DNA of 64,000 nt from Mytilus trossulus (lineage: Eukaryota; Mollusca; Bivalvia; Mytilida; Mytilidae). How positions within the stretch are numbered: position 1 is the first letter of the stretch; the number at the start of each line of letters is the position of its first letter. Below are positions 11,083-23,734 of the stretch, piece after piece. The translations under genes were made by a program, and so were the position numbers. The stretch spans positions 68,917,999-68,981,998 of the forward strand of contig NC_086382.1 of assembly GCF_036588685.1 (NCBI RefSeq), given 5' to 3'. The notes below the pieces were generated by a model. That model did not search any database. It saw only the letters and a list, made by a program, of their open reading frames with translations, and was not told where the DNA came from.

Positions 11083-12879
11083 CTGAAATGATAATGTATT
11101 ACTATAATTCCAAAGCAGAACTTCTCAAACAAAGTTTTGTTTTATCATTGTTTTCATTATTTTAATCCAATCAATGTAAGGAATGTCTAAGTTAGATATT
11201 CAATATATATATGACACATTAAGAACGCCAGTTCAATATCTACAATGTACTGGATATCAGGCTACGTGATTTCTATCAACGTATGTTACTGATTTCACAA
11301 ACTATTGATTAAAAAAAAATGAAACATTAACATTTGTAGCACCGAATATATGTTTTTTCTCGTTTATTATTTTGTATAGTGTGTTCTTGTACTGTTCTTG
11401 TCGACGTAATTGTTTTTCTCGTTTCAACTGTTTTCATTAGTCATTTCGGGGCCTGTTATAGCTTACTATGCGGCATTTGCTTTGCCCGTTTTTGAAAGCC
11501 CAACGGTTACCTATAGTTGTCAACTTTTGTTTTTCTGTGTCATTGTGGAGATTTTTATCAATGGCAATCAAACCTAATCTTCTTTTATATTGACCTACCC
11601 TTATTCCACCAAGGGTCCTTATTCTGGTTCTGATATTTATGTCAGCAGACGGTACACAACCTGTCAGGCCGCGTTCGCCTATTCTTCTTGAAAGATCTTT
11701 GATTGTCAAACAATAGCAAAAAAAGGTGAACACACCTACAATGCAAAAACACATGTGTATTTTTAAAATGTAAATGTTATATGTGTTATAGGTTTTTGTA
11801 GGTTTTATTATTATACACTAAACTACAAAGCTTTAATGATGTTAATTTTCAGGAAAATATTTGTTTTAATCCTCATAATCTTGATAATCCGATTCATTGT
11901 CAGAGGTAGAGATTGTCCTCTTCTCACCACGTTATAATTATGATAAATATTTAATGTATTCCTTAACATTGAAATCATAATTACTATGTAATATAGTTAA
12001 AAAATATAAAGGGATGATTTCAACCACTTGAAACACTTGGTTAGATAGCCTCCTTGTGAGTAACAAACTTCCATGAAAAACATACTGATAGGCATAACAA
12101 GCCCCTGCATATCGTATCAATTAAGGGATTTATACCCTCCGTATACAGGACTTGCAAAAAAAAAAGAGGATGCAATGTATATTATCTTTAAAAAAGACGA
12201 AATACTAGCACGTACTTAATAATGAATTCTGTAAGATAAATATTTTCAGGGGGACATAATGATGCGAGGAGATGAATAAAGGCAACAGTAGTATACCGCT
12301 GTTCGGAATTCATAAATCGATTGAGAAAAAAACCAAACTTGGGTTACAAACAAAAACTGAGGGTAACACATAAAATATAAGAGAACAGCGACACAACAGA
12401 AACACAACACTAGAATGCAACACAGACAGAAACGAACTATAATATACCAATAGCCATTTTGCTGACTTGATACAGGACACTCCTGCCCAAAATATCAACA
12501 TTTCAGTTCACTCCATCGTAATTGGGGTACTTAGTGGTTGGTGGAGACATTTGCAGACACCAGTCCTGTTCCGTCTATTTGACATGGGTTTGTCAAACTG
12601 TGTATGCAGAATCATATTGAACAAGTTAAGACATGAAAAGACCAGTAGATCGAATACTTAGACTATTCCAACATAAGTTAAATGCTTACTGTTTCCCATG
12701 TCGTTACAAGCATCAAAGAGGCCAGTTGACCACTCTCTGGTTCCATGTATAGGACCAATAAGTAATTGATTTGTCGGAGCTGCTGGTTGGTTAACGATCA
12801 CAGTGGTATTTTGTTGCTGTTGTTGCGGCTGAAACTGGCTTTCCATCGACTGTTCTGGAGCAGTGTTCATTGCGGCCAT
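10990..12879 (-). CDS. PLAC8/cornifelin-family gene B (three coding exons)
   Basis: Second array member, 139 residues from exons 12879-12690, 11735-11599 and 11082-10990 (420 nt, open). Residues 1-45 are Gln/Pro-rich with a run of five Gln at 19-23, and GTREW is at 46-50. The domain is eroded in exon 2: the CC of copies A and D reads GL, only one Cys of the next pair remains, and CYCC reads CYCL. It is also one codon shorter there. Exon 3 keeps CDDC and CKMCAACQEQREL. Introns are 954 and 516 nt. Intron 2 begins with GTAGGTC and then runs straight into an R3 repeat, as in gene C. AATAAA at 10795-10790 corresponds in position to that of gene C. A CAG acceptor-like site just upstream of the ATG suggests an untranslated first exon further 5'. 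Confidence 0.84.
11400..11596 (-). repeat. R3 dispersed repeat abutting exon 2 donor of gene B
   Basis: Same family as 63165-63375. It occupies intron 2 of gene B from the eighth intron base, with its usual start (ATATA..AGAAGAT) next to GTAGGTC. About 40% of the 516-nt intron is this repeat. Confidence 0.7.
11599..11735 (-). CDS. Gene B exon 2 (Cys-depleted)
   Basis: 137 nt, acceptor TTGTAG, donor AGG^GTAGGTC. Ends in the invariant RTRIRTLGGIR but has fewer Cys than A and D in the middle (GERGLTGCVPSAD). The frame and both splice sites are intact, so the change looks like divergence rather than decay. Confidence 0.86.
12275..12485 (+). repeat. R4 dispersed repeat
   Basis: GGCAACAGTAGTATACCGCT, ATAAATCGATTGAGAAAA, GACACAACAGAAACACAAC. 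It lies in intron 1 of gene B. Other copies: 34370-34580, 57790-57960, a fragment at 48150-48225, and minus 40140-40255. Confidence 0.8.
12690..12879 (-). CDS. Gene B exon 1
   Basis: 190 nt, ATG at 12879-12877, donor ACA^GTAAGC, phase 1. Encodes a short Gln-rich tail, then NTTVIVNQP, NQLLIG, HGTREWSTGLF and the partial Cys pair DACNDMGN. The TTV(I/V)xxQP stretch before the LLIG motif is conserved in all four copies. Confidence 0.87.
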
Positions 12880-13807
12880 AGTTAAGTTTTTTTAATCTGA
12901 AAATAGGTACAGTAATACAAATACTCTATAGTTGGTATGAGTAACATATGGTTTTATTGTCCAAATTATCAAATTCACCGAACAGTCAATTTCTGATTTG
13001 TCCATCAAAACCCCTGATATATTTCACCAGAATAAAGTGGAGGAAATTTCTGAGAAAGTCGTCAACAGATGTCGCTGCGCTGACGAAAAAACCAGACGGA
13101 AAATGGATGTGATAGGAATTCGTGATTTTTCGAACGTTTAAGAAATCCAACATTTCACGAGTGGTATGATGTTATACGTTTTAAAAGTATTTGAAAAATA
13201 TAGGAACTCACAATAATGTATCTTTGAAAGGAAATTCAAATCATTGAATAAACTCATTATTTTTACCAGATTTAATTTTTTTCTTTGCTCATGACACGAG
13301 TTTCGTCTGAACATACATTGTATATCATTACTTGCATTGGTACACAGCACAGCTGAGATAACATGAATCTTATCGTGCATATATTCGTCTGTTCACCTAA
13401 TGTCAAAGTTTGATTTATAGGCTTCGGAACACCAATTTTTCAATTTCGAATGTAATTGACAAAATTTTAACTAGATATGAATTGTCACAGGCCTGGTTCA
13501 CTTAGAAAAAATATTTTTTGACCTGAAACACGCACAGCCGAACTTTGATAGTCACATAACGTTACCATTCGTTGATAACACACGAGCTCAATATCAGTTC
13601 ACTTCACAATTTGGCGGGCCCGCTATAATGTTTTCTAAAATAATCTCTGCTCTTGAGTAACACAGCTCAGATATATGTCATTGAATAATAAAATCTGCTT
13701 TTTTTGTGTTTCATACATGTATCCAGTGATCATGGATCACTGGTATACGTCTTTCAGTACAAACAATTATAAAATAGGAACACAAGTTATATACTTTTTT
13801 TAAAATC

Positions 13808-14112
13808 AAACAGATATTCTAAATTAAGCACTAAATATATTCTGAATTCAGCACAACAGATATGCTGAATTCAACACTAAATATATTCTGAATTCAGCAC
13901 AACAGATATGCTGAATTCAGCACTAAATATATTCTGAATTCAGCACAACAGATATGCTGAATTCAGCACTAAATATATTCTGAATTCAGCACAACAGATA
14001 TGCATAATTCAGCACAAAAGATATTTTGAGTTCAGCCGCAACAGACTGATATTTGAATTCAGCACAACAGATATTCTGAATTCAACACAACAGATATTCT
14101 GAATTCAGCACA
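13808..14112 (+). repeat. Minisatellite, 23-bp unit in 46-bp dimers
   Basis: TGAATTCAGCACAACAGATATGC alternates with TGAATTCAGCACTAAATATATTC, giving a 46-bp higher-order unit repeated about three times. Degenerate monomers lie on both sides and CAGATATTCTGAATTCA variants at the right end. Nearly every monomer carries GAATTC. Confidence 0.92.
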
Positions 14113-17086
14113 TTATGCATATACAAATAATATATAAATCTCCCAATTATATCCCTATATCAATGCATACTTTTGGGAAGTCCAGGTGTAAATGATTATG
14201 ATATGTTAGCATGCCAAGGTTTGTTCTGAATGACGTGAATCAAACATTCTCAGATTTGGCATATCATAAATAAAAGACAAAGGAAACACAATTTGAAAAC
14301 AGTCAAAACTTTATTTTATAGCGAACAAGAAAAAGAAGGAAGATGATATCACAACATAATATGATATCGTTTCAAATAATCATTCATTGGTTGTTCCATA
14401 TTATTAATTGCCTTTAAATCTCTCCTCTCGAACTGTTTTGAATAAAGTTGAGCTTTTAGTACTGTTTTCTTAGTTCCTGTCATTTCTATCTTTTATTTTT
14501 TTAAAAGAGTCTTTCCTAAAATTCAAGTTACTGATATGGCAATAATATTGGTATAAAGCTACCGTGTATCAAACATTTCCTAATCACTTTTCTTATATTA
14601 TGTTATTATATTAATATTTCAATTGAATTTATTTCAATTATATTTTTATTATTAATTCCACCCATCTGATTGTACAAGACTCCCCTGAGCCTAATAGTAT
14701 ACGTGTAAACTGACAGCAGAAGCTAGCCTAACCAAATATGACGGGGCTTTCTTATCATGGGTTAATATTTTTATTTCTGGACGAGGACTAAATATTAGAT
14801 TGATTAAAATTAAGCATGATAATTTCCAGAACAAGGCGTCCTTCTCCTTGTGACATGGACTACATGGTCTCATGAAATAAATAATAATAATCCACCATTT
14901 GCTATATGAAAAAATCCCTCTACTTTGTCCCGGTATATAACAGTTTTTATCAATTCGTTTGAAGTGTTTGAGCTTTTGTCATTTGCTTAGAGATTTTCCT
15001 CGGAGTTCGGCAATTTTTAAATTATACTCTTCCCTATTTCATCAGAAGTCTGATAATATGCACATATCTTTTTTCTACAAAAATGCTTCCCTATCTTCAC
15101 ACAATGTGAATAGAAATTATCTATAAAAAACCAAGCTTCCTTATTGTTCTAATTTCTGTTCAATAACTGAAAGTGCAAACTATTTTACATATTGATTAAA
15201 TCCTGACACTTGACAACAATCATCCAAACTACAGAAAAACCATAAATATAAGATTGATATATATTTGATAACATGGGCTGATTCAGAACAGTCTAAACTG
15301 TATTAGAGTTTAAGGGAAAAAACAAGTAGAGACTGCTCTAGTCTTGTCGTTATTATTACATGTAACATACTTAAGGGTTGGAAATCCCTTTGGTACCATC
15401 CGATTGTATTGTATCTTTGAGGTCAATCATACATAGTTATGATAAACAAGAAACGTATAAGAAGGCAATATAAGCAATTTTTTACAGGAGATATTGTAAA
15501 AATGTGATTGAATCAGGCTACAACACATATTAGGGCCATTCCCACTTTTACTTACAGAATGACTTAGTTGAGGAATGAGTATTTAAATTTAGGAAAAGTT
15601 TTCAATCTTCAAAATCAATATAAGTGGACTTAAAATGTAGGTTTTCATCTTAAGTTTATTTCCAAAGTGACAAACGATGGTTAAGGGACATTCAAATTTC
15701 ATCTGTTTAAGAACATTCACAAGTGTCTATTTTGTATTGTTCACACGCCGTTGTAAATATTACCGAATTTGATGCGACGATCATACAAGATATGTGTTTA
15801 GTTAACCATGTAACCAGGTTCATGTACCTTTTCAGGAATATGTTTTGACAGTTTTCCTTCGTTTCATGTGTTTGAGCTTTTGATTCTGTCACACTGTTAG
15901 GGACTCTCAGTTTTGCATTTTCCTCTAAGTTCAGTATATTTGTGATATGACGTTTTACAACACCATGACGGAGACGAGAGACGAACATGTTAAAAAATAC
16001 TACAGAAAACTATCGCCTTAATACTACAACTAAAGACAAGTGTATCTCATAAAACGGTTGTTTATAACGGTCTTTTATCTTTTCTTATGTACAATTTGGC
16101 TGGTAATCATATTTAACTTCTAGCTGAATCACCAATTATAAACAGCGGTCAAACAGGGAAATTGGTTTTAGGTTATATACATTCAAATCCATAGATATGT
16201 TTATTTTAATCCCTAGAAACACCTACGAACATAGAACTGAATGTTGAGGGAAAAACTCCGTATATGAACGTAGATAAAACATGCATCCTTGTTTTTGTCT
16301 GAATCGGAAAAATTGAGAGCTAATTCAGGCACAAATTTCTACGTTAAGGCAATGTTTTTTTTTTAATAATCTAAAAATTATTATTGAAACTTAATAATTA
16401 GACATAAGCATGATAAGGTAGAGCCCTACAGTTAGCTAAAATATTAAACGTTTTTAAGCCTAAGATATAGATACTAGAATAAAAGAAATAATGCGTCTAA
16501 TGTTGCCTGCGTTACGTCATAGACGGCGTAACATCGTAGAGATCATTTGCAATAAGTTAAGTAAGACCGTTTATTGATGACGTCTTAGATTAACTGAATA
16601 TAATGCCAATGAGTGGCTTAATAAGATAAAAATCGTTAGTGGATTACCCCTTTGATTTAAATCATTACACAAATGATGCTTTGTACTTTAAACAACATGG
16701 AACCTGCGAGAAGTTTTAAAGGGTAGTAAAACCAGTTATTTGGATTGTAATGATTTATTTACCGCCCTGTAATGTTAATCGAAAATTAAAAAAAATAAAA
16801 AATAAACGGGGATAATAATCTTTAACATAGAGCAAGTGTTTACTTTGATAGGACATAACATTTTGGAATCAGTGATATCGATATCCCGCGAAGTTTAAAT
16901 GACAAGTCATACAAATTATTTAAAAGTCTGTGGTTCTTTGCCTAAAATTTCATCTACCAGAGCAGTTTTACTTATATTGGAATTAATGGCAAATGACATT
17001 CATGAATACTGTCATTATCGATGTCCTGTTTTCGATGGACAAAATGTATAAAAATGGAAGCACACATAATGATCACTTTGTTTTTA
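14113..17086. other. Intergenic stretch between genes B and C, left part
   Basis: AT-rich. Contains R5-like pieces (14935-15020, 15720-15960). No exon with PLAC8, BIR or RING features was seen. Confidence 0.45.
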
Positions 17087-17300
17087 TATACTGTGGCTTC
17101 ATTATTATTCGTTGGATACCAATTTTCGTGGATTTCGTTGGGATAGGGAAACCACTAATTGTAATGTTCAAGGAATTGCAAGTTTGAATTTTGATTATAT
17201 GCAGACTTTTGAAAAACCACGAAATCAAATATCCATGAAATTGCATTTTTTCATCAAACCACAAAACAAAACCACGAAAATAAATGAATCCACAGTATGC
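17087..17300. mobile_element. Foldback repeat with CTGTGGxTTCATT ends
   Basis: Begins ATACTGTGGCTTCATTATTA and ends TAAATGAATCCACAGTATGC, giving imperfect inverted ends of about 25 bp. TTTCGTGG is repeated inside. Elements with these ends are, to my knowledge, widespread in bivalves. Confidence 0.55.
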
Positions 17301-18097
17301 AATTTACAAAAAGAAAATAGATACTAGAATAAATCCCAAATTCTGATATTTAAATTGACTCATTCCTCCAAATGTCATTATTTACTGTTATAGAAACAAA
17401 AGATGGCGTACTTAAACATATGGCTACAATTAAAATTCCTTAAATGACTGTACTTGTATCCAACGAATGCGATAGACAACCACCACATAACCTATTTCAA
17501 GGCTCACTTTCTGTCTGATCAATATCAAAGGCGTCTTCAATTGCTTTCCTTCCTTACTTTGCACAAACAACTCAACATTTTATTTGACAAAATCGATGTT
17601 GTGTTTATATATATATATTTACATATTGTTATTACTGCAACGACTATCAATATTGATATTTTTTCTTTATGAATGAAATACATTAAATTAGGGAAAGGTT
17701 CAAACCAACAAACGATAATATTTAGTACATATATGTTCATATATAGAATGCATAACATCTTTATTTCGTGTCATATTAAAAAATTTGAAAAAAGCTGAAA
17801 TTATTTGAGATGAAAAAATCAACAATGAAAACTTATCCAATATTGATGTCTCCAAAAGGTTAGAATATTAAAAAAAATCTGAGTTTTGAGGACAAGTATT
17901 AGACTTAATATTTGAATGCTTTCATGTCGCGCATTGTAGAAAATTTACTGGAGCTAATCAAACTCATATTCTTCTCTATAGAATAATCTGAGAAAAGAAT
18001 ACATCGAAACATATTTCATAACTACAGTTCTATAAATGCAGAAGGGGTCTAAGTAGGTTTACACATTGTTTTGTGTGAAGGCATGAAGCCGCCAATG

Positions 18098-18252
18098 TCG
18101 TCCGAGATAGTTTACAGTTTCATTGCAGAAAACGACATTAATCATACGTTTTGTTCCCATGCAGTAATGTTGCTTGCTTTATGTTATTTTAGAAACGTCT
18201 ACTCACTGGTAGAGAAGATAGGTGTGATGTAGTAGTGACATTATCATCTAAA
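18098..18252 (+). pseudogene. Broken copy of the BIR-RING gene's RING exon
   Basis: The DNA from about 18120 parallels 37233 onward: TTGCAGAAAACGACATTAATCATACG corresponds to the segment encoding QCRKRHLSY. The copy has a stop in place of the Leu codon, shifts after the CSNVAC-like part, and lacks further Cys codons, so it cannot make a RING. No matching BIR exon was found in the 2 kb upstream. It is part of the duplicated block described in the findings. Confidence 0.6.
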
Positions 18253-18739
18253 AAAGGACCCCAGTATTAAAAATAAAATCAACGAAAAAAGACCCAACGC
18301 CGAGAAAAATTCAAAACAAAAAAGGACCTTATCAAATGGCATAATCAAACGTTTTTCCTAGGACTTGGTTCGGGCATTATCTTTTGCAGCAAACTGTGGT
18401 TTAAACCTGTTGTTAAAGCTAGTTAAACATCTGACTTGTATGACAGTTCACAAAGATGGGTGAACAAAACAAAAATTATAGGCTTAAATGTCAAAATAGG
18501 AGTACAGAAATCAACAATATGTTATATTCTTGATTACTATAAAAACTAATAGATATGTTACAAAGAAACGCAAGATTACATATGAACAAAACACTGGAGT
18601 GAAAAAGAAAGACACTTATACAAAAATATACCAAAGTACAGAGCCACGTCAAACGGATATCACAAAAAATCGACTAAAGTAAAAATAATATTCATAAAGA
18701 CAAATAAAAGAATACTGTAAAACGTTCATAAGATGATAA

Positions 18740-18870
18740 ACAACTTCAGTATCCAGAATCTGTACTTCAATACCATCAAGTATTATTTGTAAAGTTGATA
18801 CGGAATATCAACATGATCAACAAACAAAGTCTTGGTACCTTTAGATGATTTTTATTATATAATACACATG
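18740..18870 (+). repeat. Dispersed repeat shared with 56225-56350
   Basis: AACTTCAGTATCCAGAATCT.., TGTAAAGTTGATACGGAATAT, CTTGGTACCTTTAGATGA corresponds to the segment at 56225-56350. Not part of R1-R5. Confidence 0.55.
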
Positions 18871-19724
18871 ATAATACTTATACACTTAACTTCCGTGTAT
18901 AATCATATTTTATAGTGAAATTCAGTCTTATTCTCTAACTGTACTACTGATTATAGTAACTTTTAAATTTCTTATTTGATAAAAATAAATTAAATGTAAA
19001 CCCACGAAGATTTGAACTCAGTCAAGAATATAACAAGCTTATTTCAAAAGTTCCGTTGAGAGAAAGCGTTTAATTTTGTTTTTAAGATCCTCCTTTTTTC
19101 AATTTGCCAGGAGTTCACGGAATTCTTGTTTTTTTTGTGTGTTTTTTACATTTCCGTTATATGAGTTAGTCAAACTATTTAATGTGTAATATTTTGGTGA
19201 ATAAAATCAATAGAAACACAAACGTTTAATTATATATTCTAAACGCTGTGTAAAATCAGATATTTATAATATTTTAAAGAGTTTTGCAGATTTGTGATTA
19301 ACAAACGTTTCAACAAAACTTATATTATACAATTAGTTTCAAAAATATTTCTATGCAAAAAAATCAAATTTGCTAAAAGTAAATAAAATGTTCGAAGAGT
19401 ACACTACCAAACATTTGATTTGTCTGATGAAAACCCAATAGTAACCTGGAAGCCCTGATTATTTGTACCAATTTCTTATAAAATAAATATAAGTTGTAAG
19501 ATTTGGATTAAGGAATGAAGCGTTTGCTTTTTGGGTTCCGGTAACTACTCAATTTTCCACTGCCAAAAACACAGTAAATATTCTTTCCTTGAGTTGTGTT
19601 ACTTGCTGCCTTGGTATATTTCTTTTTTTAAAAAGAATTCATTCATTATTTGTTAATGTTCTAATGTTAGTAATCTATTTATACAAATATTAAACATATT
19701 TTTTTTTTATTTAGGCTGATAGAA

Positions 19725-20430
19725 CTCATGTACATTATATCACAATCTAAAATTGGTTGAAGAAAACTTGTTGTTAAATGCGGTTAACTGTAAGACGTTC
19801 AGTAAACACATTCTAATTTTGTCTGCGAGTGTTGGTTTTTAGCATCCAGTATGAGCTTCATAAAACTTTATAAAGTTTGCATGAGTCAAACTTAGGCATA
19901 TGTACGCGTATACCAAAAAAGCAAAGCACATACACATGGTTGCTCATAATAATGTTACCCTAATCATAGAGAATACACTAACACTATTTTAACAAATTTG
20001 TTACTTCAAAGTGATACTTCGATACTTGCAAAAAAAAGTAAAATAAAATCTTATCCCAGGCATAGATTATTTTAGCCGTAGTAGTTGGTATAATTTGTTG
20101 GAATTTGGGTCCTCAATGCTTTTCAACTTTGTTCTTGTTTGGCTTTCTAGCTATTTTTATTTGAGCGTCACTGATGAGTCTTATAAAAACTAAACGCGCT
20201 TCTGGGGTATAAAATTGTAATCCTGGTACCTTTGGTAACTATTAACAATCAAAATAAAGTAAAACTTTCTTACCTTTTTTTCTTTTAAAGTTCAAAAAAT
20301 ATATTATTTTTTTTTACATACGAGTAAAAAGCTCATCAGGAAGTGAAAGTAAAGGGAAGTTTACTAGGAAATATCGTATCATTTAGCGAAACGAGGGGCT
20401 ACTGTGCTAGGAGGGAAATTATTCATTTAT
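19725..20430 (+). repeat. Block colinear with 38860-39650 (old segmental duplication, copy 1)
   Basis: Two stretches match the region 3' of the real RING exon. One is around 19775-19870 (GTCTGCGAGT, then TATGAG.TTCATAAA) against 38885-38995; the other, around 20290-20420 (CTCATCAGGAA.TGAAAGT, AAGTTTACTAGGAAAT, GGGGCTACT), against 39525-39650. Their order and distance from the RING sequence agree in both copies. An R1 repeat at 20045-20250 was inserted in this copy only. Confidence 0.6.
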
Positions 20431-22029
20431 GTAAATATTTATAAATGAATGCATATTTATATACTGAAGATTGAAAGCATATACCCATTCGAATACAAAT
20501 ATATACGCAATGCAAAAACTATGCATGTAACATATTTTGAATCATCATATATAGCAGTTAGTAAAATATGATAACGAAAATGCAGGTTTTGAGTCCACGC
20601 TGCTCAGTGCAAATGACGTTTTAAAGAACTGAACAGTAAGCTGCATAATACCAAATTAAGATAGACTTAAGTAACTTTAATATATTTATTTCAGACATTT
20701 TTTATAATTCTAATCACATATAATTTATGTTCAAGTAACATAATCGTGATCTACATATTACGAAAAAGTGGGTATCATCTCCAACCTCATTATTATTACA
20801 ATATTTACATATTATATGTTCTCTTGGAGTTATTGTCTATCTTCTCCTCTCTATTTCCAAGAAATTTCACTTACTAGCATCTTACAGATTAATTTTCGCC
20901 ATTCAAAATTGTTTTAAGAATGTATTTGTTTATTTTATATTTTGTCTAAATTTACTGTTCATGAACAATTTGCTTATTACATTAGTTTATTTTAATATTT
21001 CTAAAGAAATAGATTTGCAAAGGCCTTTTTTTATATTTTTTTAGAATGACGTTTTCTTTTGTTAATAAATTATATTTTGTATTTTATTAATGTCTAATTT
21101 ACTTGTATTGGTTATTATTTCTACATGACATCCATGCGAGTGCACCGTTTACATGAAGCCACTTCGAGAATTAAACAGAAAGCTTCGTTAAATTCGTTTT
21201 TTTATACCTGTATATTTTGCAAAGCATTTCAATTTTGAACTTAAATAAAGACATCAACATGGTCTATTTGATACTAGGCTAGTTGTGCTTGAGTAGCGTT
21301 ATTTACAAATGGTTTACTAAGCCTAGATATATATTTGCAAAATTGTAAATATGTCTTCTCCGTTTTTATCATTCCTTGCTAAAATATCAAATTTATTCGT
21401 GTCTTTAATTTGTGCTTGTCTATCAGATTTTATTGTTTTTGTATACGTCTAAATCTATTCATACAAAATTTCTGATTTGTAATACACAAGAATGTGTTAA
21501 AATAGCGATTCGAACAGTTCATTGTAAAGTTTTTTACAAACATTTTATAATACAGAGAACACAATTTAAATATATTTCTTATCTTATTCAATTCTTAGTA
21601 AATTTCTAGATGCTTTGATTATACTTCGAAAATATGTTTATTTTAATATCTTTTCAAGTTGGTGACCATTCAAGTAAAAACTACTTTATGATATTCTTTT
21701 GTTGAATACACTGCTTTTGTTTGAGTTTTTTATGACACACTGAGACTGATGTACCCCATTTTTGACACTTATACAAATCATGTATATTTGTTTTGTTCAC
21801 ACATCGTTGTCAATATTTTTCAATTGTATGCGTCTATCATAAAAGTGATAGGTCTAGCTAGCTATAAAATTAGGCTTGCACTTGTATTTTTTGTCTATCT
21901 GATGAGTTAAGCCTTTTTCAACTGATTCTCATGGTTCGTTCTTATGTTGTACTGTAATACCACTGTCCCAGGTTAGGGGGAGGGTTGGGATCCCGCTAAC
22001 ATGTTTAACCCCGTCACATTATTTATGTA

Positions 22030-22315
22030 TGTGCCTGTCCCAAGTCTGGAGCCTGTAATTCAGTGGTTGTCGTTTGTTTATGTGTTACATATTTGTTTTT
22101 CGTTCATTGTTTTTACATAAATAAGGCCGTTAGTTTTCTCGTTTGAATTGTTTTACATTGTCTTATCGGGGCCTTTTATAGCTGACTATGCGATAAGGGA
22201 TTTGCTCATTGTTGAAGGCCGTACGATGACCTAGAATTGTTAATGTTTGTGTCATTTTTGGTCTTTTGTGGGTACTTGTCTCATTTGCAATCATACCACA
22301 TCTTCTTTTTTATAT
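22030..22315 (-). repeat. R3 dispersed repeat copy, intergenic between B and C
   Basis: Reverse orientation: GGGGCCTTTTATAGCTGACTAT, TTGAAGGCCGTACG, CTCATTTGCAATCATACCA, ending TTTTTTATATT. Confidence 0.75.
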
Positions 22316-23641
22316 TAACCCACCATTTTCTACATAAGAACATGCCTGTTCCAAGTCAGCTGTTATCCATTCGTAAAGTGCGTTTAAGATTTTGATTTTG
22401 TCCTTTGATTACTGATTTTCCGTTTTGTATTTTCCTTATAGTTCGGTATTTTCTTTTAATTTTTTTTTTAATTTATTTATCTTTTTGAAGAGATAATTGG
22501 TAGAATATCCATAACCTGTAAAAAGTGTTACTTCTAAAAAATCTTTGTTTTCGCTAGAAAATAATGTTAACCACACAGATAGGGCATTAACTCATCACAG
22601 ATACCAGGATTATTATGTATTTGCGCCAGACACGCGTTTCGTCTACAAAAGACTTTCATTGAAGCTCAAATCTAAAGTACGAAGTACATGTAAGAACATT
22701 GAGGACCATCAATTCCTAAAAGGTTTGCCAAGAAAAGACTGCAATCAATTGCAAATTGTGTTATCAATTCTGGATTTACTGCAGTGGATAAGTCTGAAGA
22801 TTGACAGAAAGACTTGGAATGACTTTAAAATGTCTTGTTTGAAAGTACTAGTTTAAAAAAATAAATTAAACATAATGTCTTATAGAACAACATCAACACA
22901 ATTCTGTTGGTTAATAGTTAAACTCATCATAGATACTATGATTAAATTTTGTATTTACGCCAGACGCACGTTACGTCAAGAAAAGATGCTCAGTGACGCT
23001 CGAATCCAAAACAAGTTAAAAAGGCGAAAATTAAGAACGAAGTTAAAGAAAATTGAAGACAACATTTCCTTAAAGTTTTGCCAAATACAGCTCAGGTAAT
23101 CTATTCTTGAGGTAAACGAGTCTTAATATTTCAAAAATTCACAAGTTTTATAAACAGGTAATTTATAAATATGACCATATCAATAATAATTCGTGTCTGC
23201 ACCGAAATATACACAAGAAACTAAAATCAAAAGTCATACATGACTACAAAAGACCAGATGCTCGTTACTGTGGACAGGCGCACAAAGGCGGCGGAGTTTA
23301 ACATGTTTCTAAGATCTCAACCCTTGCCCAATATCTCTAGCCACTGTAAAAAACACAAAATTATACGCACAGTAAAACTAAATTTAAAAGAAGTAGCATA
23401 TAACATACAAACGTAAAACTAAAGCAATATGTTCAAAATTAGTTGCTTTATTAAGAATCAATACATAAGCTCTTTTTATTAGATACAAATATAGTCAATA
23501 AATTTAGAAAACAAACAAACATTTTACACAAGTAGCAATTTTGTTTTCAAAGAAAGCATTATGGAACAAATAAATCGAAGCCATGTGATACTTTATACAT
23601 TTGACTAAGTCACCTCCCCTAGCGCAATCAATACCAACTAT

Positions 23642-23734
23642 TTAAAGTCCCATAGTTGTGAGTTCTCGTTGCTCCTGACAAGCGGCACATGCTGGACAAC
23701 ATGTAACGGACATGCAGTCAGAAAACATATCACC
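23642..23734 (-). CDS. Gene C exon 3
   Basis: 93 nt, acceptor TTTCAG, stop TAA at 23644-23642. Encodes GDMFSDCMSV, CCPACAACQEQREL and ends TTMGL. Same length and phase as the other third exons. Confidence 0.87.
   Translation of the reverse strand, partial: GDMFSDCMSVTCCPACAACQEQRELTTMGL

Noticed and set aside
13808-14112. Regularly spaced repeats resembling a CRISPR array
   Set aside because: Units are directly adjacent variants with no unique spacers, in a eukaryotic setting; it is a minisatellite.
16993-17327. Several overlapping frames on both strands
   Set aside because: All lie in or around the foldback repeat at 17087-17300; there is no codon-level conservation to support any of them.
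15500-17900. Search for a BIR exon belonging to the RING pseudogene
   Set aside because: No TFxxW, LAxAG or CxxC...H...C pattern was found on the plus strand; the BIR part seems lost or was never included in the duplication.
22545-22856. 103-codon plus-strand frame
   Set aside because: Most of it is the reverse strand of an R1 repeat (includes the CGCGTTTCGTCTAC signature); not a gene.
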